A stretch of DNA of 64,000 nt. It comes from Microbacterium thalli. Its GTDB lineage: Bacteria; Actinomycetota; Actinomycetes; Actinomycetales; Microbacteriaceae. The notes under the pieces are model-generated. The model was given only the letters and a program-made list of their open reading frames with translations. It was not told the origin of the DNA and made no database searches. The stretch is taken from positions 620,001 to 684,000 of the forward strand of contig NZ_JAQZCH010000002.1 in assembly GCF_028737325.1 (NCBI RefSeq), written 5' to 3'. The position numbers and the translations under genes were made by a program. Within the stretch, counting starts at the first letter, position 1. Each line of letters begins with the position of its first letter. This document shows, piece by piece, positions 29,435-39,467 of this stretch.

Positions 29435-30442
29435 TCAGAAGCCGACCGCCGCCTGGTAGACCGGCAGCAGACCCGTGCGCACCCCGGAGGCCGAGGGCTT
29501 GGGCTGGAAGACACTCGAGTTGTGGTTGCCCTCGATCACGACGGGGCCGTTCGGGGTGATCGCGAGGTCCCACCCGACGTACGGCGCCTCGGGCGTCCGC
29601 TTGGCCAGCGCTTCGGTGAGGGCCAGGACCTGGTCGAACAGCGGAACGGTGAACCCGACGATCGGCGTTCCGGTCACGGGGTGCTCGCGGTACACGTTGG
29701 AGTTCTTGTCCACGCCGGGGTAGAGCGCGACGCCGTGCTCGTCGAGCATCGTGAACATGCCGCCCGAGGCGAAGTTGTCGATGACGTCGCCGTTGCCGAT
29801 GCGCAGCACGCCGGCCAGGAGGCGTACCTGCCCCTCGGGGGTGAGGAAGGTGATCATGCGCACCGTGTTGACGCTGTCGGGGTACAGCGACGCCATCTCC
29901 GCATGCTGCACGATGAACTCGTCCACGATCGACTGCCCGGCGGCCGTGGCGTCGGCGCGGAACGCGGCGGCATCCGTCACGTTCTCGTGCAGGGTGATCC
30001 CGCCACCGCCGTGTCCGTCGAGAGGCTTGGCGAGCACCTTGGGGTGACGAGCGAGGAATGCGCCGAGCTCGGCGTCGTCGACGTCGCGCAGGTCGAGCGT
30101 CTCTCGGCCGAGGAGGTCGGCGTACTCGCGGGCGAACCGCCGCTTGTCCTCGAGCTTCGCCCGACCCTCGGGGGTGTTGTGCATGCGGGTGATGCGGAAC
30201 GACTTCGGGTGCGTCATCCACGTGGCGCGCTCGCGCGCGTCGAGGAGTCGGATGTCCCACACCGCGTAGTCGCGGAATCCCATGTCGTACTTGACCGAGC
30301 ACCAGAGCATGTCGGCGATGATGACGGGCAGCGGCGCTTTCGACACCTTCTGCACCTGACGGCCGAACTCGATCAGGTTGCCCACGCGCACGTTTCGAGC
30401 GCGGTCGAGGAGGTAGCCCAGTCGGACGCGTGATCGACCCAT
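29435..30442 (-). CDS. ATP-grasp ligase-like protein, second paralogue
   Basis: 335 residues, resembling the sugar-transfer-associated ATP-grasp family. Visible are a helical N-terminus, MTHPKSFRITRMHNTPEGRAKL with a linker, the ATP-binding glycine loop VLAKPLDGHGGGGITL, SVNTVRMITFL, and the metal-binding end GPVVIEGNHNSSVF. ATP-grasp enzymes activate a carboxylate as acyl-phosphate and join it to an amine or other nucleophile. It is clearly paralogous to the gene just upstream, with the same motif order and a shared C-terminal KPSxSGxRxGLLPxYxAA. It is the last gene of the rpoD operon. Substrates are unknown. Confidence 0.85.
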   Translation of the reverse strand: MGRSRVRLGYLLDRARNVRVGNLIEFGRQVQKVSKAPLPVIIADMLWCSVKYDMGFRDYAVWDIRLLDARERATWMTHPKSFRITRMHNTPEGRAKLEDKRRFAREYADLLGRETLDLRDVDDAELGAFLARHPKVLAKPLDGHGGGGITLHENVTDAAAFRADATAAGQSIVDEFIVQHAEMASLYPDSVNTVRMITFLTPEGQVRLLAGVLRIGNGDVIDNFASGGMFTMLDEHGVALYPGVDKNSNVYREHPVTGTPIVGFTVPLFDQVLALTEALAKRTPEAPYVGWDLAITPNGPVVIEGNHNSSVFQPKPSASGVRTGLLPVYQAAVGF

Positions 30443-30485
30443 AGCTCGTTGTCTCCCGGGGTTGTGTCGGTGGCGTGCCGGGGCG

Positions 30486-31508
30486 TCAGAACCGCATCGC
30501 CGCGCGGTAGCGCGGCAGCAGCCCGTGACGGATGCCGGACACCGATGGCTTGGACTGGAACACGCCCGTGTTGTGGTTGCCCTCGATCACGACCGGGCGC
30601 TCCGGGGTGATGGCGATGTCCCAACCGATGTACGGCATCTCCCGCACGCGGCGCGCGAGGCGGTCGACGAGCTCGAGGATCTCGCTGTAGAGCGGAACCT
30701 GGTAGCCGGTGATCTCGACGCCCGTGATCGGGTGCGTCGCGAAGGGCCGTCCCTCTTCGTCGCTGGCGGGATGCAGCGCGCGCCCGGCCTCGTCGAGCAT
30801 CGTGTACATGCCGCCGTTGGAGAAGTTGTCGATGACTCCCCCGTTGCCGACCTTCAGCACCGACGCCAGCACGTGGACGACATCGTCGGGGTCGCGGTAC
30901 GTCACGACGCGCAGCGAATTGACGCTGCCCGGGTAGAGCCGCGCCATCTCGGGGTGCTGCACCAGCACCTCTTCGACGAGCGTCTCGCCCGACGCGAGCA
31001 GCTCAGCGCGCAACGCCGCGACGTCGTCGATCTCGCGGACGTGGCGCATCGTGATGCCGTTTCCGCCGACGCCACCGGGGTTCTTGGTGATGACCCGCTC
31101 GCGGCCGGCGAGGAATGCGCTCAGGGCCGCCTCGTCCGAGGCGGTCACGTCGAGCCATGCGCGCCCGAGGTCGTCGCCGAAGCGCCGGGCGAACTGCAGC
31201 TTGTCGTCGAAGACGCCGCGCACGGAATCGTCGTTGAGACGCCGCGAGAGGTGGAAGGACTTCGGGTCGGTCATGTAGGTCCGACGCTCGCGGCCCCGCA
31301 GGATGCGGAAATCCCATTCCGAGTAGTTCTCGAACGTCGTCTCGTACCGCACGGCGCACCAGGCCATGTCGAGCGCGACCCACCAGACCGGCGCCTTCGA
31401 CAGCACGGCCGACTGACGGGCGAACTGCAGGACGCGCTCGCGGTCGAACGACACGACGCGGCGGACGAAGAAGCGGGCGCGGCGGTACAGCCGGTTCACA
31501 GCACCCAC
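30486..31508 (-). CDS. ATP-grasp ligase-like protein, first paralogue
   Basis: 340 residues of the same family as the downstream gene. It has KAPVWWVALDMAWCAVRY near the N-terminus, DPKSFHLSRRLND, the glycine loop VITKNPGGVGGNGITM, NSLRVVTYRDP, GYQVPLY, and the end RPVVIEGNHNTGVF with Glu and Asn for magnesium. GTG 31508 begins one base after the CofE-like stop, with GAGGT as ribosome site; GTG 31499 is possible. The frame is open another 89 codons upstream inside the previous gene, but that is antisense-free overlap with low-quality sequence. Tandem duplication within the operon suggests two consecutive or alternative ligations. Confidence 0.85.
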   Translation of the reverse strand: MGAVNRLYRRARFFVRRVVSFDRERVLQFARQSAVLSKAPVWWVALDMAWCAVRYETTFENYSEWDFRILRGRERRTYMTDPKSFHLSRRLNDDSVRGVFDDKLQFARRFGDDLGRAWLDVTASDEAALSAFLAGRERVITKNPGGVGGNGITMRHVREIDDVAALRAELLASGETLVEEVLVQHPEMARLYPGSVNSLRVVTYRDPDDVVHVLASVLKVGNGGVIDNFSNGGMYTMLDEAGRALHPASDEEGRPFATHPITGVEITGYQVPLYSEILELVDRLARRVREMPYIGWDIAITPERPVVIEGNHNTGVFQSKPSVSGIRHGLLPRYRAAMRF

Positions 31509-31509
31509 G

Positions 31510-32204
31510 TCAGACCTCGCGGATGACGCCGAGCGGCGTGGACTGGTGCCCTTGGCCGAGCGGATTGTCGCGCAGGATGCGGACGAGACGCTGCTCGCCG
31601 GCACGGTCGAGGGTCGATCCGAGGATGTTCCCGCCGATGTCGTTGATGTCCACGACGGCGACCTCGGCGACGCCGCCCAGGCGCGCCTTCGTGCGCGCGG
31701 CGACGCCGGACGGGTCGGTCGGACCCAGCACGACGGCCTTGTTGTACGGCGGGATCGTGCCCGAGGTCGGACCATCGATCGCGCGCGCCTTATCGCCGGC
31801 GATGCGGTAGAAGTCGCCGCGACGACCGATCACCTTCGTCACGGCGCTCACGGCGGCCGCGAAGAGGATGCGGGGCGTGCCGCACTCGCGCAGCGCCATC
31901 TCCATCGTCTCGGGCATGCCGAGGCCGATGCCGTACGGCGTGCGGGTGACGTACTTCGACAGGAAGCGCGCCAACGGGCGGACCTGGATCTCGTCGAGCG
32001 TGTACGAGCGGCCCTGCGTGATCGCGACGATCTTCTCGGTCACGAACAGGATGTCGCCCGCGGCAACGACCGGCTTGGCGTACTCGTCGATGACGGCATC
32101 CAGGTCATCGCCCGGCATCACGACGCGCGTGCGGATCGGGATCCGCGCGTACGAGGCGCCGTCGATGACGACCTCGAGCGCCTTCCCCTCGTTCGCGGCC
32201 CCGC

Positions 32205-32208
<4 letters not shown>
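31510..32208 (-). CDS. CofE-like (F420-0:gamma-glutamyl ligase family) protein
   Basis: 232 residues. The family adds glutamate to F420-0 using GTP. Here the features are the N-terminal strand [36 protein letters not shown] (metal/GTP region), [19 protein letters not shown], and [19 protein letters not shown], with a C-terminal [13 protein letters not shown]. It lacks the nitroreductase domain of FbiB. No other F420 gene is near, so F420 may not be the substrate. The GTG overlaps the rpoD stop by four bases (GTGA), which ties its translation to sigma-A. Two ATP-grasp proteins follow. Confidence 0.82.
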
Positions 32209-33578
<1,370 letters not shown>

Positions 33579-33799
33579 GGTTAGCCTCTCACCGATGCGA
33601 ATGCACCGGGTTCTCGGACACTAGTAAGACCCTTGTCAAGTCTCCGTACGACTCGAACGAACGAGGTGCACAGGATCGACAACGGGTCAGGTCCTTCATT
33701 GTCTCATATCTCGTGCGCTCTTCCTGCGCAAGCATTCATTGCTATGAGAACGCCGACCGGGCCCGCCGCATTCCCGCGGCGCATCGTCGACGGCAGGCG
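33579..33799. promoter_or_regulatory. Promoter region of rpoD, AT-richer than surroundings
   Basis: 221 bases with no gene. It contains a minus-strand TTGACA (33634-33639) and several AT-rich stretches, such as CATTGTCTCATATC. I could not pair the TTGACA with a convincing -10 at 16-18 bases, so the exact start is not assigned. Confidence 0.4.
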
Positions 33800-34726
33800 T
33801 CAGCCGAGACCGCGCTTGTCGTCGTCGCCGGGAGGGCGCGAGGCGAGGAACCGCTCGAGCTCGGCCGCGAGTTCGTCCGCGCTCGGAAGATCACCCGTAT
33901 GGATGATGGGCTGCCCGAGCGCCGAGCCCGCCATGTACGAGTCGTAGCGCTCCTCCAGAGTGTGGATCATCGTGGTGAGCTCGTCGCTGCCCGTGACCTG
34001 GTCTTCGACCTTGTCGAGGTACTCGCGGTTCTCGGTGCGGAGGGTGTCGCTGTCGAAGACGAGCCCCGTCGCGACGCTGAGGCTGTCGAGTCCGGCGATC
34101 GCGGCCGCCGGGTACTCCGTCTCACCGAGGTAATGCGGCACGAGCAGGGCGAAGCCCGCCACCTGGGCATCGGCTTCGGCCAGTCGCATCTCGAGCAGGT
34201 GGCCGGCCGTCGCCGGGATCTGCGTCCGCGGCTGCCACACCGAGTGCGCAGCGGTGAGCTCGCCGCGGGTCCCACTGACGGTGGTGCCGATCGGACGCGT
34301 GTGCGGGACGGGCATCGGGATCGCGTGCACCCAGGTCGCCGTCGCCACCTGCATCCCCTCCGCCAGACCGACGACGGTCTCGGCGAAGGCCTCCCAGGCG
34401 AAGTCGGGCTCGTAGCCGGAAAGCAGCACGAAGGGCTGCCCGAGCGAGTCGTGCGCGAGCGAGAGCTCGAGGCGCGGCGTGCGGTAGTCGGTCAGGTGAT
34501 CCTCGGCGAAGGTCACAACGGGCCGGCGTGCACGGTAGTCGAAGAGGACGTCGTTGTCGAAGGCGACGACCGTCGTGGGGTCGAGCTCGTTGCGGAAGTA
34601 GTCGATGATGCGTGACACCGCGCCACCGGCATCCGTGAATCCGGTGAGGGCGATGACGAGCGGCAGCCCCGTCGGGACGGGCGGGGACCCGGCGGCACGA
34701 GCGTAGAGCGGTCCGGACAGCGGCAT
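33800..34726 (-). CDS. PAC2 family protein
   Basis: 308 residues. The PAC2 fold is shared with a proteasome-assembly chaperone; actinobacterial members are of unknown role but often co-occur with proteasome or peptidase genes. Visible are VIALTGFTDAGGAVSRIIDYF, FDNDVLFDYRARRPVVTF, and LVPHYLGETEYPAAA. The C-terminal quarter is helical and polar. It is divergent from leucyl aminopeptidase (pepA), fitting a link to peptide turnover. A TAGAGT box lies six bases before the ATG and no Shine-Dalgarno is seen, so the mRNA is probably leaderless. Confidence 0.9.
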   Translation of the reverse strand: MPLSGPLYARAAGSPPVPTGLPLVIALTGFTDAGGAVSRIIDYFRNELDPTTVVAFDNDVLFDYRARRPVVTFAEDHLTDYRTPRLELSLAHDSLGQPFVLLSGYEPDFAWEAFAETVVGLAEGMQVATATWVHAIPMPVPHTRPIGTTVSGTRGELTAAHSVWQPRTQIPATAGHLLEMRLAEADAQVAGFALLVPHYLGETEYPAAAIAGLDSLSVATGLVFDSDTLRTENREYLDKVEDQVTGSDELTTMIHTLEERYDSYMAGSALGQPIIHTGDLPSADELAAELERFLASRPPGDDDKRGLG

Positions 34727-34732
34727 GCCTCA

Positions 34733-34812
34733 ACTCTACGAGGCCGGTCCGACGCCGGGCGCGGCCTGCGACTCGCTGACAGCGAACGCCCCGCGGGCGG
34801 CGAACCTAGGAT
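34733..34812. promoter_or_regulatory. Divergent leaderless promoters of the PAC2 gene and pepA
   Basis: TAGAGT (34733-34738, minus) is six bases before the PAC2 ATG. TAGGAT (34807-34812, plus) is six bases before the pepA ATG. The GGAGGA before pepA abuts the ATG, too close to act as a ribosome site. Confidence 0.6.
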
Positions 34813-34818
34813 GGAGGA

Positions 34819-36288
34819 ATGCCGTTCCCCGAGATCGCGCACAGCAGCGCGCCCGTCACCGAATCCGATGCCGACGCCCTCGTGCTGGCGCTCCCGCCCC
34901 TCGGAGACACCGTGGCCGCCCCCGCCGAGTGGCCCGGCATCGGCGAGATGCTGCAGGCCGTCGGCTTCACCGGCGCGCGAGGCTCGGTGCACCGTGTGTT
35001 CCTGCCGGCGGTCGCCGCCGTTCCCGTGATCGTCGTGGGCACCGGCCCCGAACCCGACGCGAACGCCCTGCGCGACGCGGTCGGCGCGGCCGTGCGTATG
35101 ACGACGGGCTTCGCCTCGCTCGCGGTCGCGGCCCCGTTCGCAGCGGCGGACGACTGGAGCGCCCTCGCCGAGGGCGCGGTCATCGGCGGCTACCGGTTCG
35201 CGGGTTATAAGCGTGAGGCGCCCAAGCCTCGCGCCGAACGCGTGACGATCCACACGGATGCCGCCGCCACCGCCGACGACGTCGCCGCCGTCACCGCGCT
35301 GGGCCGGGCGATCGCCCTCGTGAAGGACCTCGTCAGCATCCCGGCCGAATGGCTGTCGCCGGCCGACCTGGCCGAACGCGCCGTCGACGCCGTGGCCGGC
35401 CTACCGGTCGAGGTGGAGATCCTCGACGAGGCGGCGCTCGAGTCGCAGGGCTTCGGCGGCGTTCTCGGCGTCGGACAGGGCTCGGACCGCCCGCCCCGCG
35501 TGGTGCGGGTCGACTACGCCCCCGCCGACGCCGAGCGCCATGTCGCCCTCGTCGGCAAAGGCATCACCTTCGACACGGGCGGCCTGTCGCTCAAGCCGCC
35601 GGCGAGCATGGTGGGGATGAAGTACGACATGGCCGGGGCCGCCACGGTGCTCGGCGTCGTCCAGGCCGCCGCCGCACTGCACCTGCCTGTCCGGGTGTCG
35701 GCCTGGCTCTGCGTGGCCGACAACATGCCGTCCGGACGCGCGACGCGCCCGGGCGACGTCTTGCGCCTGCTCGACGGCACGACCGTCGAGGTGCTCAACA
35801 CCGACGCCGAGGGGCGCCTGGTCCTCGCGGACGGGCTCGTCGCGGCGAGCCGGACGCAGCCCGACACCATCGTCGACGTCGCGACCCTGACGGGGGCCAT
35901 CATCGTCGCCCTCGGCAACCGCCACACCGGCGTCATGGGCGAGGACGACGCCGTCGCCCGGTATCTGGCCGCGGCAGAGCGTGCCGGCGAGGCCGCGTGG
36001 CACCTTCCGCTGCCCGCGCACATGGAAGAGGAGCTCGACTCCCCCATCGCCGACCTCCAGAACGCGAAGATCGGCGATCCCGCCGGGGGGTCGCTTTTCG
36101 CGGGCCTGTTCCTGCGGCGCTTCGTCGGGCGGACGGGAGAGGATGCCGACGCTCCGCGCATCTCGTGGATCCACCTGGACATCGCCGGCTCGGGCACCAC
36201 GAAGACCCCGTACGGGGCGACCGACAAGGGCCCGACGGCCGCGACGGTACGCTCCCTCATCGAGTTCCTCCGCGGGAGCGTCCGATGA
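34819..36288 (+). CDS. pepA: Leucyl aminopeptidase (M17)
   Basis: 489 residues. This two-zinc exopeptidase removes N-terminal residues in the cytoplasm. The M17 catalytic domain has VGKGITFDTGGLSLKPP, MKYDMAGAATVLGVV, and the signature NTDAEGRLVLADGL with metal-binding Asp and Glu. The N-terminal domain is less conserved, as usual. ATG 34819 is chosen from the TAGGAT-N6-ATG promoter. It overlaps lpd by four bases (ATGA), placing a peptidase and a dehydrogenase subunit in one coupled unit. Confidence 0.95.
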   Translation: MPFPEIAHSSAPVTESDADALVLALPPLGDTVAAPAEWPGIGEMLQAVGFTGARGSVHRVFLPAVAAVPVIVVGTGPEPDANALRDAVGAAVRMTTGFASLAVAAPFAAADDWSALAEGAVIGGYRFAGYKREAPKPRAERVTIHTDAAATADDVAAVTALGRAIALVKDLVSIPAEWLSPADLAERAVDAVAGLPVEVEILDEAALESQGFGGVLGVGQGSDRPPRVVRVDYAPADAERHVALVGKGITFDTGGLSLKPPASMVGMKYDMAGAATVLGVVQAAAALHLPVRVSAWLCVADNMPSGRATRPGDVLRLLDGTTVEVLNTDAEGRLVLADGLVAASRTQPDTIVDVATLTGAIIVALGNRHTGVMGEDDAVARYLAAAERAGEAAWHLPLPAHMEEELDSPIADLQNAKIGDPAGGSLFAGLFLRRFVGRTGEDADAPRISWIHLDIAGSGTTKTPYGATDKGPTAATVRSLIEFLRGSVR

Positions 36289-37655
36289 CCGATCACTCGT
36301 TCGACCTGGTCATCCTGGGCGGCGGCAGCGGCGGCTACGCCGCAGCCCTGCGGGCCGCCGAGCTGGGATCGTCGGTCGCGCTCGTCGAAAAGGACAAGCT
36401 GGGCGGCACGTGCCTGCACCGCGGCTGCATCCCGACGAAGGCGCTGCTGCATTCGGCCGAGGTCGCCGACAGCATCCGCGGATCAGCGCACGTCGGCGTC
36501 CGCTCCTCGTTCGAGGGCATCGACATCGCGGCGGTCCACGCCTACCGCGAAGGCATCGTCGCGAAGAAGCACAAGGGACTCGAGGGCCTCATCGCCGCCC
36601 GCAAGATCACCGTCGTGCGGGGTGCCGGCCGACTGCTCGACGACGGCTCGGTGGCCGTGGGCGATGACCGCTACCGCGGGAGGGACGTCGTGCTGGCCAC
36701 CGGCTCGTCCAGTCGCCTGATCCCCGGTCTCGAGGTCGGCGAACGCATCCTGACGAGCGAACAGGCCCTGGCTCTGCCCGAGGTCCCCCGTCGCGCGGTC
36801 ATCCTCGGCGGCGGCGTCATCGGCGTCGAGTTCGCCAGCATCTGGCGCTCGTTCGGCGCCGAGGTCACGATCGTCGAGGCGCTCGACCGTCTGCTGCCCA
36901 CCGAGGACGCGGCCCTCAGCAAGGCCCTCGAGCGCGCCTTCCGCAAGCGCGGCATCACGGCCCGCACGGGAGTCCGCTTCGCGGGAGCCGAGTCGTCCGC
37001 GGGGGGCGTGACCGTCGCGCTCGAAGACGGATCGACCTTGGATGCCGATGTGCTTCTGGTCGCCGTCGGACGCGGCCCCGTCACCGCGGGCATCGGCCTC
37101 GAGGACGCCGGGGTCGAACTCGACCGCGGCTTCGTGCGCGTCGACGAGCGGCTGCGCACGACGCGCGCCGGCGTGTGGGCGGTGGGCGACATCGTCCCGG
37201 GCCTGCAGCTGGCCCATCGCAGCTTCCAGCAGGGCATCTTCGTCGCCGAGGAGATCGCCGGGCTGCGTCCGACGGTCGTGCCCGACAGCCTCGTCCCGCG
37301 CGTCACCTACAGCAGCCCCGAGGTCGCCTCGGTCGGGCTGACGGAGGAGCAGGCACGCGCCGCACACGGCGAGGCCGTCGTCGTGCGCGAATACAACTTG
37401 GCCGGCAACGGCAAGAGCGAGATCCTCGGAACCGCGGGTCTCGTGAAGGTCGTCCGCCGTCTGGACGGTCCGGTCGTCGGGGTGCACCTGGTCGGCGACC
37501 GCGTCGGCGAACTGATCACCGAGGGCCAGCTCGTCGTGGGTTGGGAAGCCCACCCCGAGGACATCGCACCATTCATCCACGCCCATCCGACTCAGAGCGA
37601 GGCTCTCGGAGAAGCATTCCTGGCGCTGGCGGGCAAACCGCTGCACGCGCTCTGA
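36285..37655 (+). CDS. lpdA: Dihydrolipoyl dehydrogenase (E3)
   Basis: 456 residues. It reoxidises dihydrolipoyl groups of the pyruvate and 2-oxoglutarate dehydrogenase complexes with NAD. FAD loop: LVILGGGSGGYAAA; redox disulfide: GGTCLHRGCIPTKALLH; NAD loop: VILGGGVIGVEFASIW; catalytic base: HAHPTQSEALGEAF. ATG 36285 overlaps the pepA stop. The E2 gene follows 64 bases later with its own probable promoter. Confidence 0.96.
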   Translation: MTDHSFDLVILGGGSGGYAAALRAAELGSSVALVEKDKLGGTCLHRGCIPTKALLHSAEVADSIRGSAHVGVRSSFEGIDIAAVHAYREGIVAKKHKGLEGLIAARKITVVRGAGRLLDDGSVAVGDDRYRGRDVVLATGSSSRLIPGLEVGERILTSEQALALPEVPRRAVILGGGVIGVEFASIWRSFGAEVTIVEALDRLLPTEDAALSKALERAFRKRGITARTGVRFAGAESSAGGVTVALEDGSTLDADVLLVAVGRGPVTAGIGLEDAGVELDRGFVRVDERLRTTRAGVWAVGDIVPGLQLAHRSFQQGIFVAEEIAGLRPTVVPDSLVPRVTYSSPEVASVGLTEEQARAAHGEAVVVREYNLAGNGKSEILGTAGLVKVVRRLDGPVVGVHLVGDRVGELITEGQLVVGWEAHPEDIAPFIHAHPTQSEALGEAFLALAGKPLHAL

Positions 37656-37677
37656 CCGGTCGGCCGATGCGGATCAG

Positions 37678-37683
37678 TAAGCT
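37678..37683 (+). promoter_or_regulatory. Possible -10 box (TAAGCT) of the E2 gene
   Basis: TAAGCT in the 64-base gap predicts a short leader containing AAGGAGA before the ATG. The gene could also be read through from lpdA. Confidence 0.4.
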
Positions 37684-37719
37684 AGACGGACATCGGCATT
37701 TCTTGAAGGAGACAGATTC

Positions 37720-39453
37720 ATGAGCACTTCCGTGGTCCTCCCCGCGCTCGGAGAGAGCGTCACCGAGGGAACGGTCACCCGCTGGCTCAAGAAGGTCGGT
37801 GACACCATCCAGGAGGACGAGGGCCTGCTGGAGATCTCCACCGACAAGGTGGACACCGAGATCCCGTCGCCTGTGAGCGGCGTCATCGAAGAGATCCTGG
37901 TGCAGGAAGACGAGACCGTCGAGGTCGGCGCCGTCCTCGCCAAGATCGGCGACGGATCCGGCGCCCCCGCCAGCGACAGCCCCACCGAGCAGGCTCCGGC
38001 CGACGAGCCCGCCGCCCCCGCGCAGGAGGCTCCCGCCGCTGAGGCCGCTCCGCAGGAGCAGGCACCGGCCGCTCCCGCCGCTTCGGGCGACGCCAAGGAC
38101 GTCGTGCTGCCCGAGCTGGGCGAGAGCGTGACCGAGGGCACCGTGACGCGCTGGCTCAAGCAGGTCGGCGACGATGTCGCGGTCGACGAGCCGCTCCTCG
38201 AGATCTCGACCGACAAGGTCGACACCGAGATCCCCGCCCCGTTCGCCGGCACGCTCGTCGAGATCCTCGTCCAGGAGGACGAGACCGTCGAGGTCGGATC
38301 GGCACTCGCGCGCATCGGTTCCGGCGCCCCCGCACCCGCCGCGGCTCCCGCCGAGCCCGCGCCCGCCGCAGAGGCCCCGGCCCCGCAGCAGGAGGCTCCC
38401 GCCCCGCAGCCGGCCGCGCCTGCTCCGCAGCAGGCTCCCGCCCCGCAGCAGGCCGCCCCGGCTCCGCAGCAGGCCGCGCCCGCCGCCCAGCCGTCGGCAC
38501 CCGCCGCTGCATCCGCTCCGGCCGAGTCCGGCAACGACGGCGTCACCTACGTGACCCCGCTCGTGCGTCGCCTCGCCCAGCAGCAGGGCGTCGACCTCGC
38601 CTCGATCACCGGCACCGGCGTGGGCGGACGCATCCGCAAGGAAGACGTCCTGAAGGCGGCGGAGGCGGCATCGGCGGCCCCCGCGGCAGCGGCACCCGCC
38701 GCACCGGCCGCCGCTCCGGCTGCCGTCGAGGTCTCGGAGCTGCGCGGCACGCGCGCGCCGATGTCGCGTCTGCGCAAGGTCCTCGCCAAGCGCGCCGTCG
38801 AGTCGATGCAGCAGACCGCTCAGCTGACGACCGTCGTCGAGGTCGACGTGACCAAGCTGTCGGCGTTCCGCGACAAGGTCAAGGTCGAGTTCAACGAGAA
38901 GAGCGGCGCGAAGCTGTCGTTCCTGCCCTTCTTCGCGCTGGCCGCCGCCGAGGCGCTGCAGACCTTCCCGATCGTCAACTCGACCGTCGACGGTGAAGAG
39001 ATCGTCTACCCGGCGACCGAGAACATCTCGATCGCCGTCGACACGGAGCGCGGCCTGCTGACGCCCGTCCTGCGGGATGCCGGTGCGAAGAACCTGGCGC
39101 AGATCGCCCAGGACATCGCCGACCTCGCCGCGCGCACCCGCGACAACAAGCTGAAGCCCGACGAGCTCGCCGGCGGCACGTTCACGATCACCAACACGGG
39201 TTCGCGCGGCGCACTGTTCGACACCCCGGTCGTGTTCCTCCCGCAGTCCGCGATCCTCGGCACCGGCATCGTCTACAAGCGCCCCGGCGTCGTGACGGTC
39301 GACGGCAAGGACGCGATCTCGGTGCGCTCGTACGTGTACCTGGCACTGTCGTACGACCACCGCACGATCGACGGAGCCGACGCGGCGCGCTTCCTCAGCA
39401 CCATGAAGGCCCGCCTCGAGGGCGCGCAGTTCGAGGGCAACCTCGGCATCTGA
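37720..39453 (+). CDS. sucB: Dihydrolipoamide acyltransferase (E2) of 2-oxo acid dehydrogenase complexes
   Basis: 577 residues. Two lipoyl domains (about 1-80 and 126-205), each with [12 protein letters not shown] holding the lipoylated lysine, are followed by a long Ala/Pro/Gln linker with PAPQQ repeats (about 207-265). A peripheral-subunit binding domain ([15 protein letters not shown]) and the acyltransferase domain ending in [17 protein letters not shown] with catalytic His complete it. Actinobacterial E2s of this type can serve both AceE and the 2-oxoglutarate E1. AceE is in the window (54987), Lpd is adjacent, and no second E2 is seen. The family name (SucB versus AceF) is therefore not decided by sequence alone. 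Confidence 0.93.
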   Translation: MSTSVVLPALGESVTEGTVTRWLKKVGDTIQEDEGLLEISTDKVDTEIPSPVSGVIEEILVQEDETVEVGAVLAKIGDGSGAPASDSPTEQAPADEPAAPAQEAPAAEAAPQEQAPAAPAASGDAKDVVLPELGESVTEGTVTRWLKQVGDDVAVDEPLLEISTDKVDTEIPAPFAGTLVEILVQEDETVEVGSALARIGSGAPAPAAAPAEPAPAAEAPAPQQEAPAPQPAAPAPQQAPAPQQAAPAPQQAAPAAQPSAPAAASAPAESGNDGVTYVTPLVRRLAQQQGVDLASITGTGVGGRIRKEDVLKAAEAASAAPAAAAPAAPAAAPAAVEVSELRGTRAPMSRLRKVLAKRAVESMQQTAQLTTVVEVDVTKLSAFRDKVKVEFNEKSGAKLSFLPFFALAAAEALQTFPIVNSTVDGEEIVYPATENISIAVDTERGLLTPVLRDAGAKNLAQIAQDIADLAARTRDNKLKPDELAGGTFTITNTGSRGALFDTPVVFLPQSAILGTGIVYKRPGVVTVDGKDAISVRSYVYLALSYDHRTIDGADAARFLSTMKARLEGAQFEGNLGI

Positions 39454-39467
39454 CCGGCTGACCCTCA

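Noticed and set aside
33621..33639. TTGACA with TACTAG as the rpoD promoter
   Set aside because: The two elements are only seven bases apart, too close to act together.
38330..38520. Repeat of CCGCAGCAGGC-like units as a possible DNA repeat element
   Set aside because: It is in frame and encodes the Pro/Ala/Gln linker of the E2 protein, which is normal for the family.
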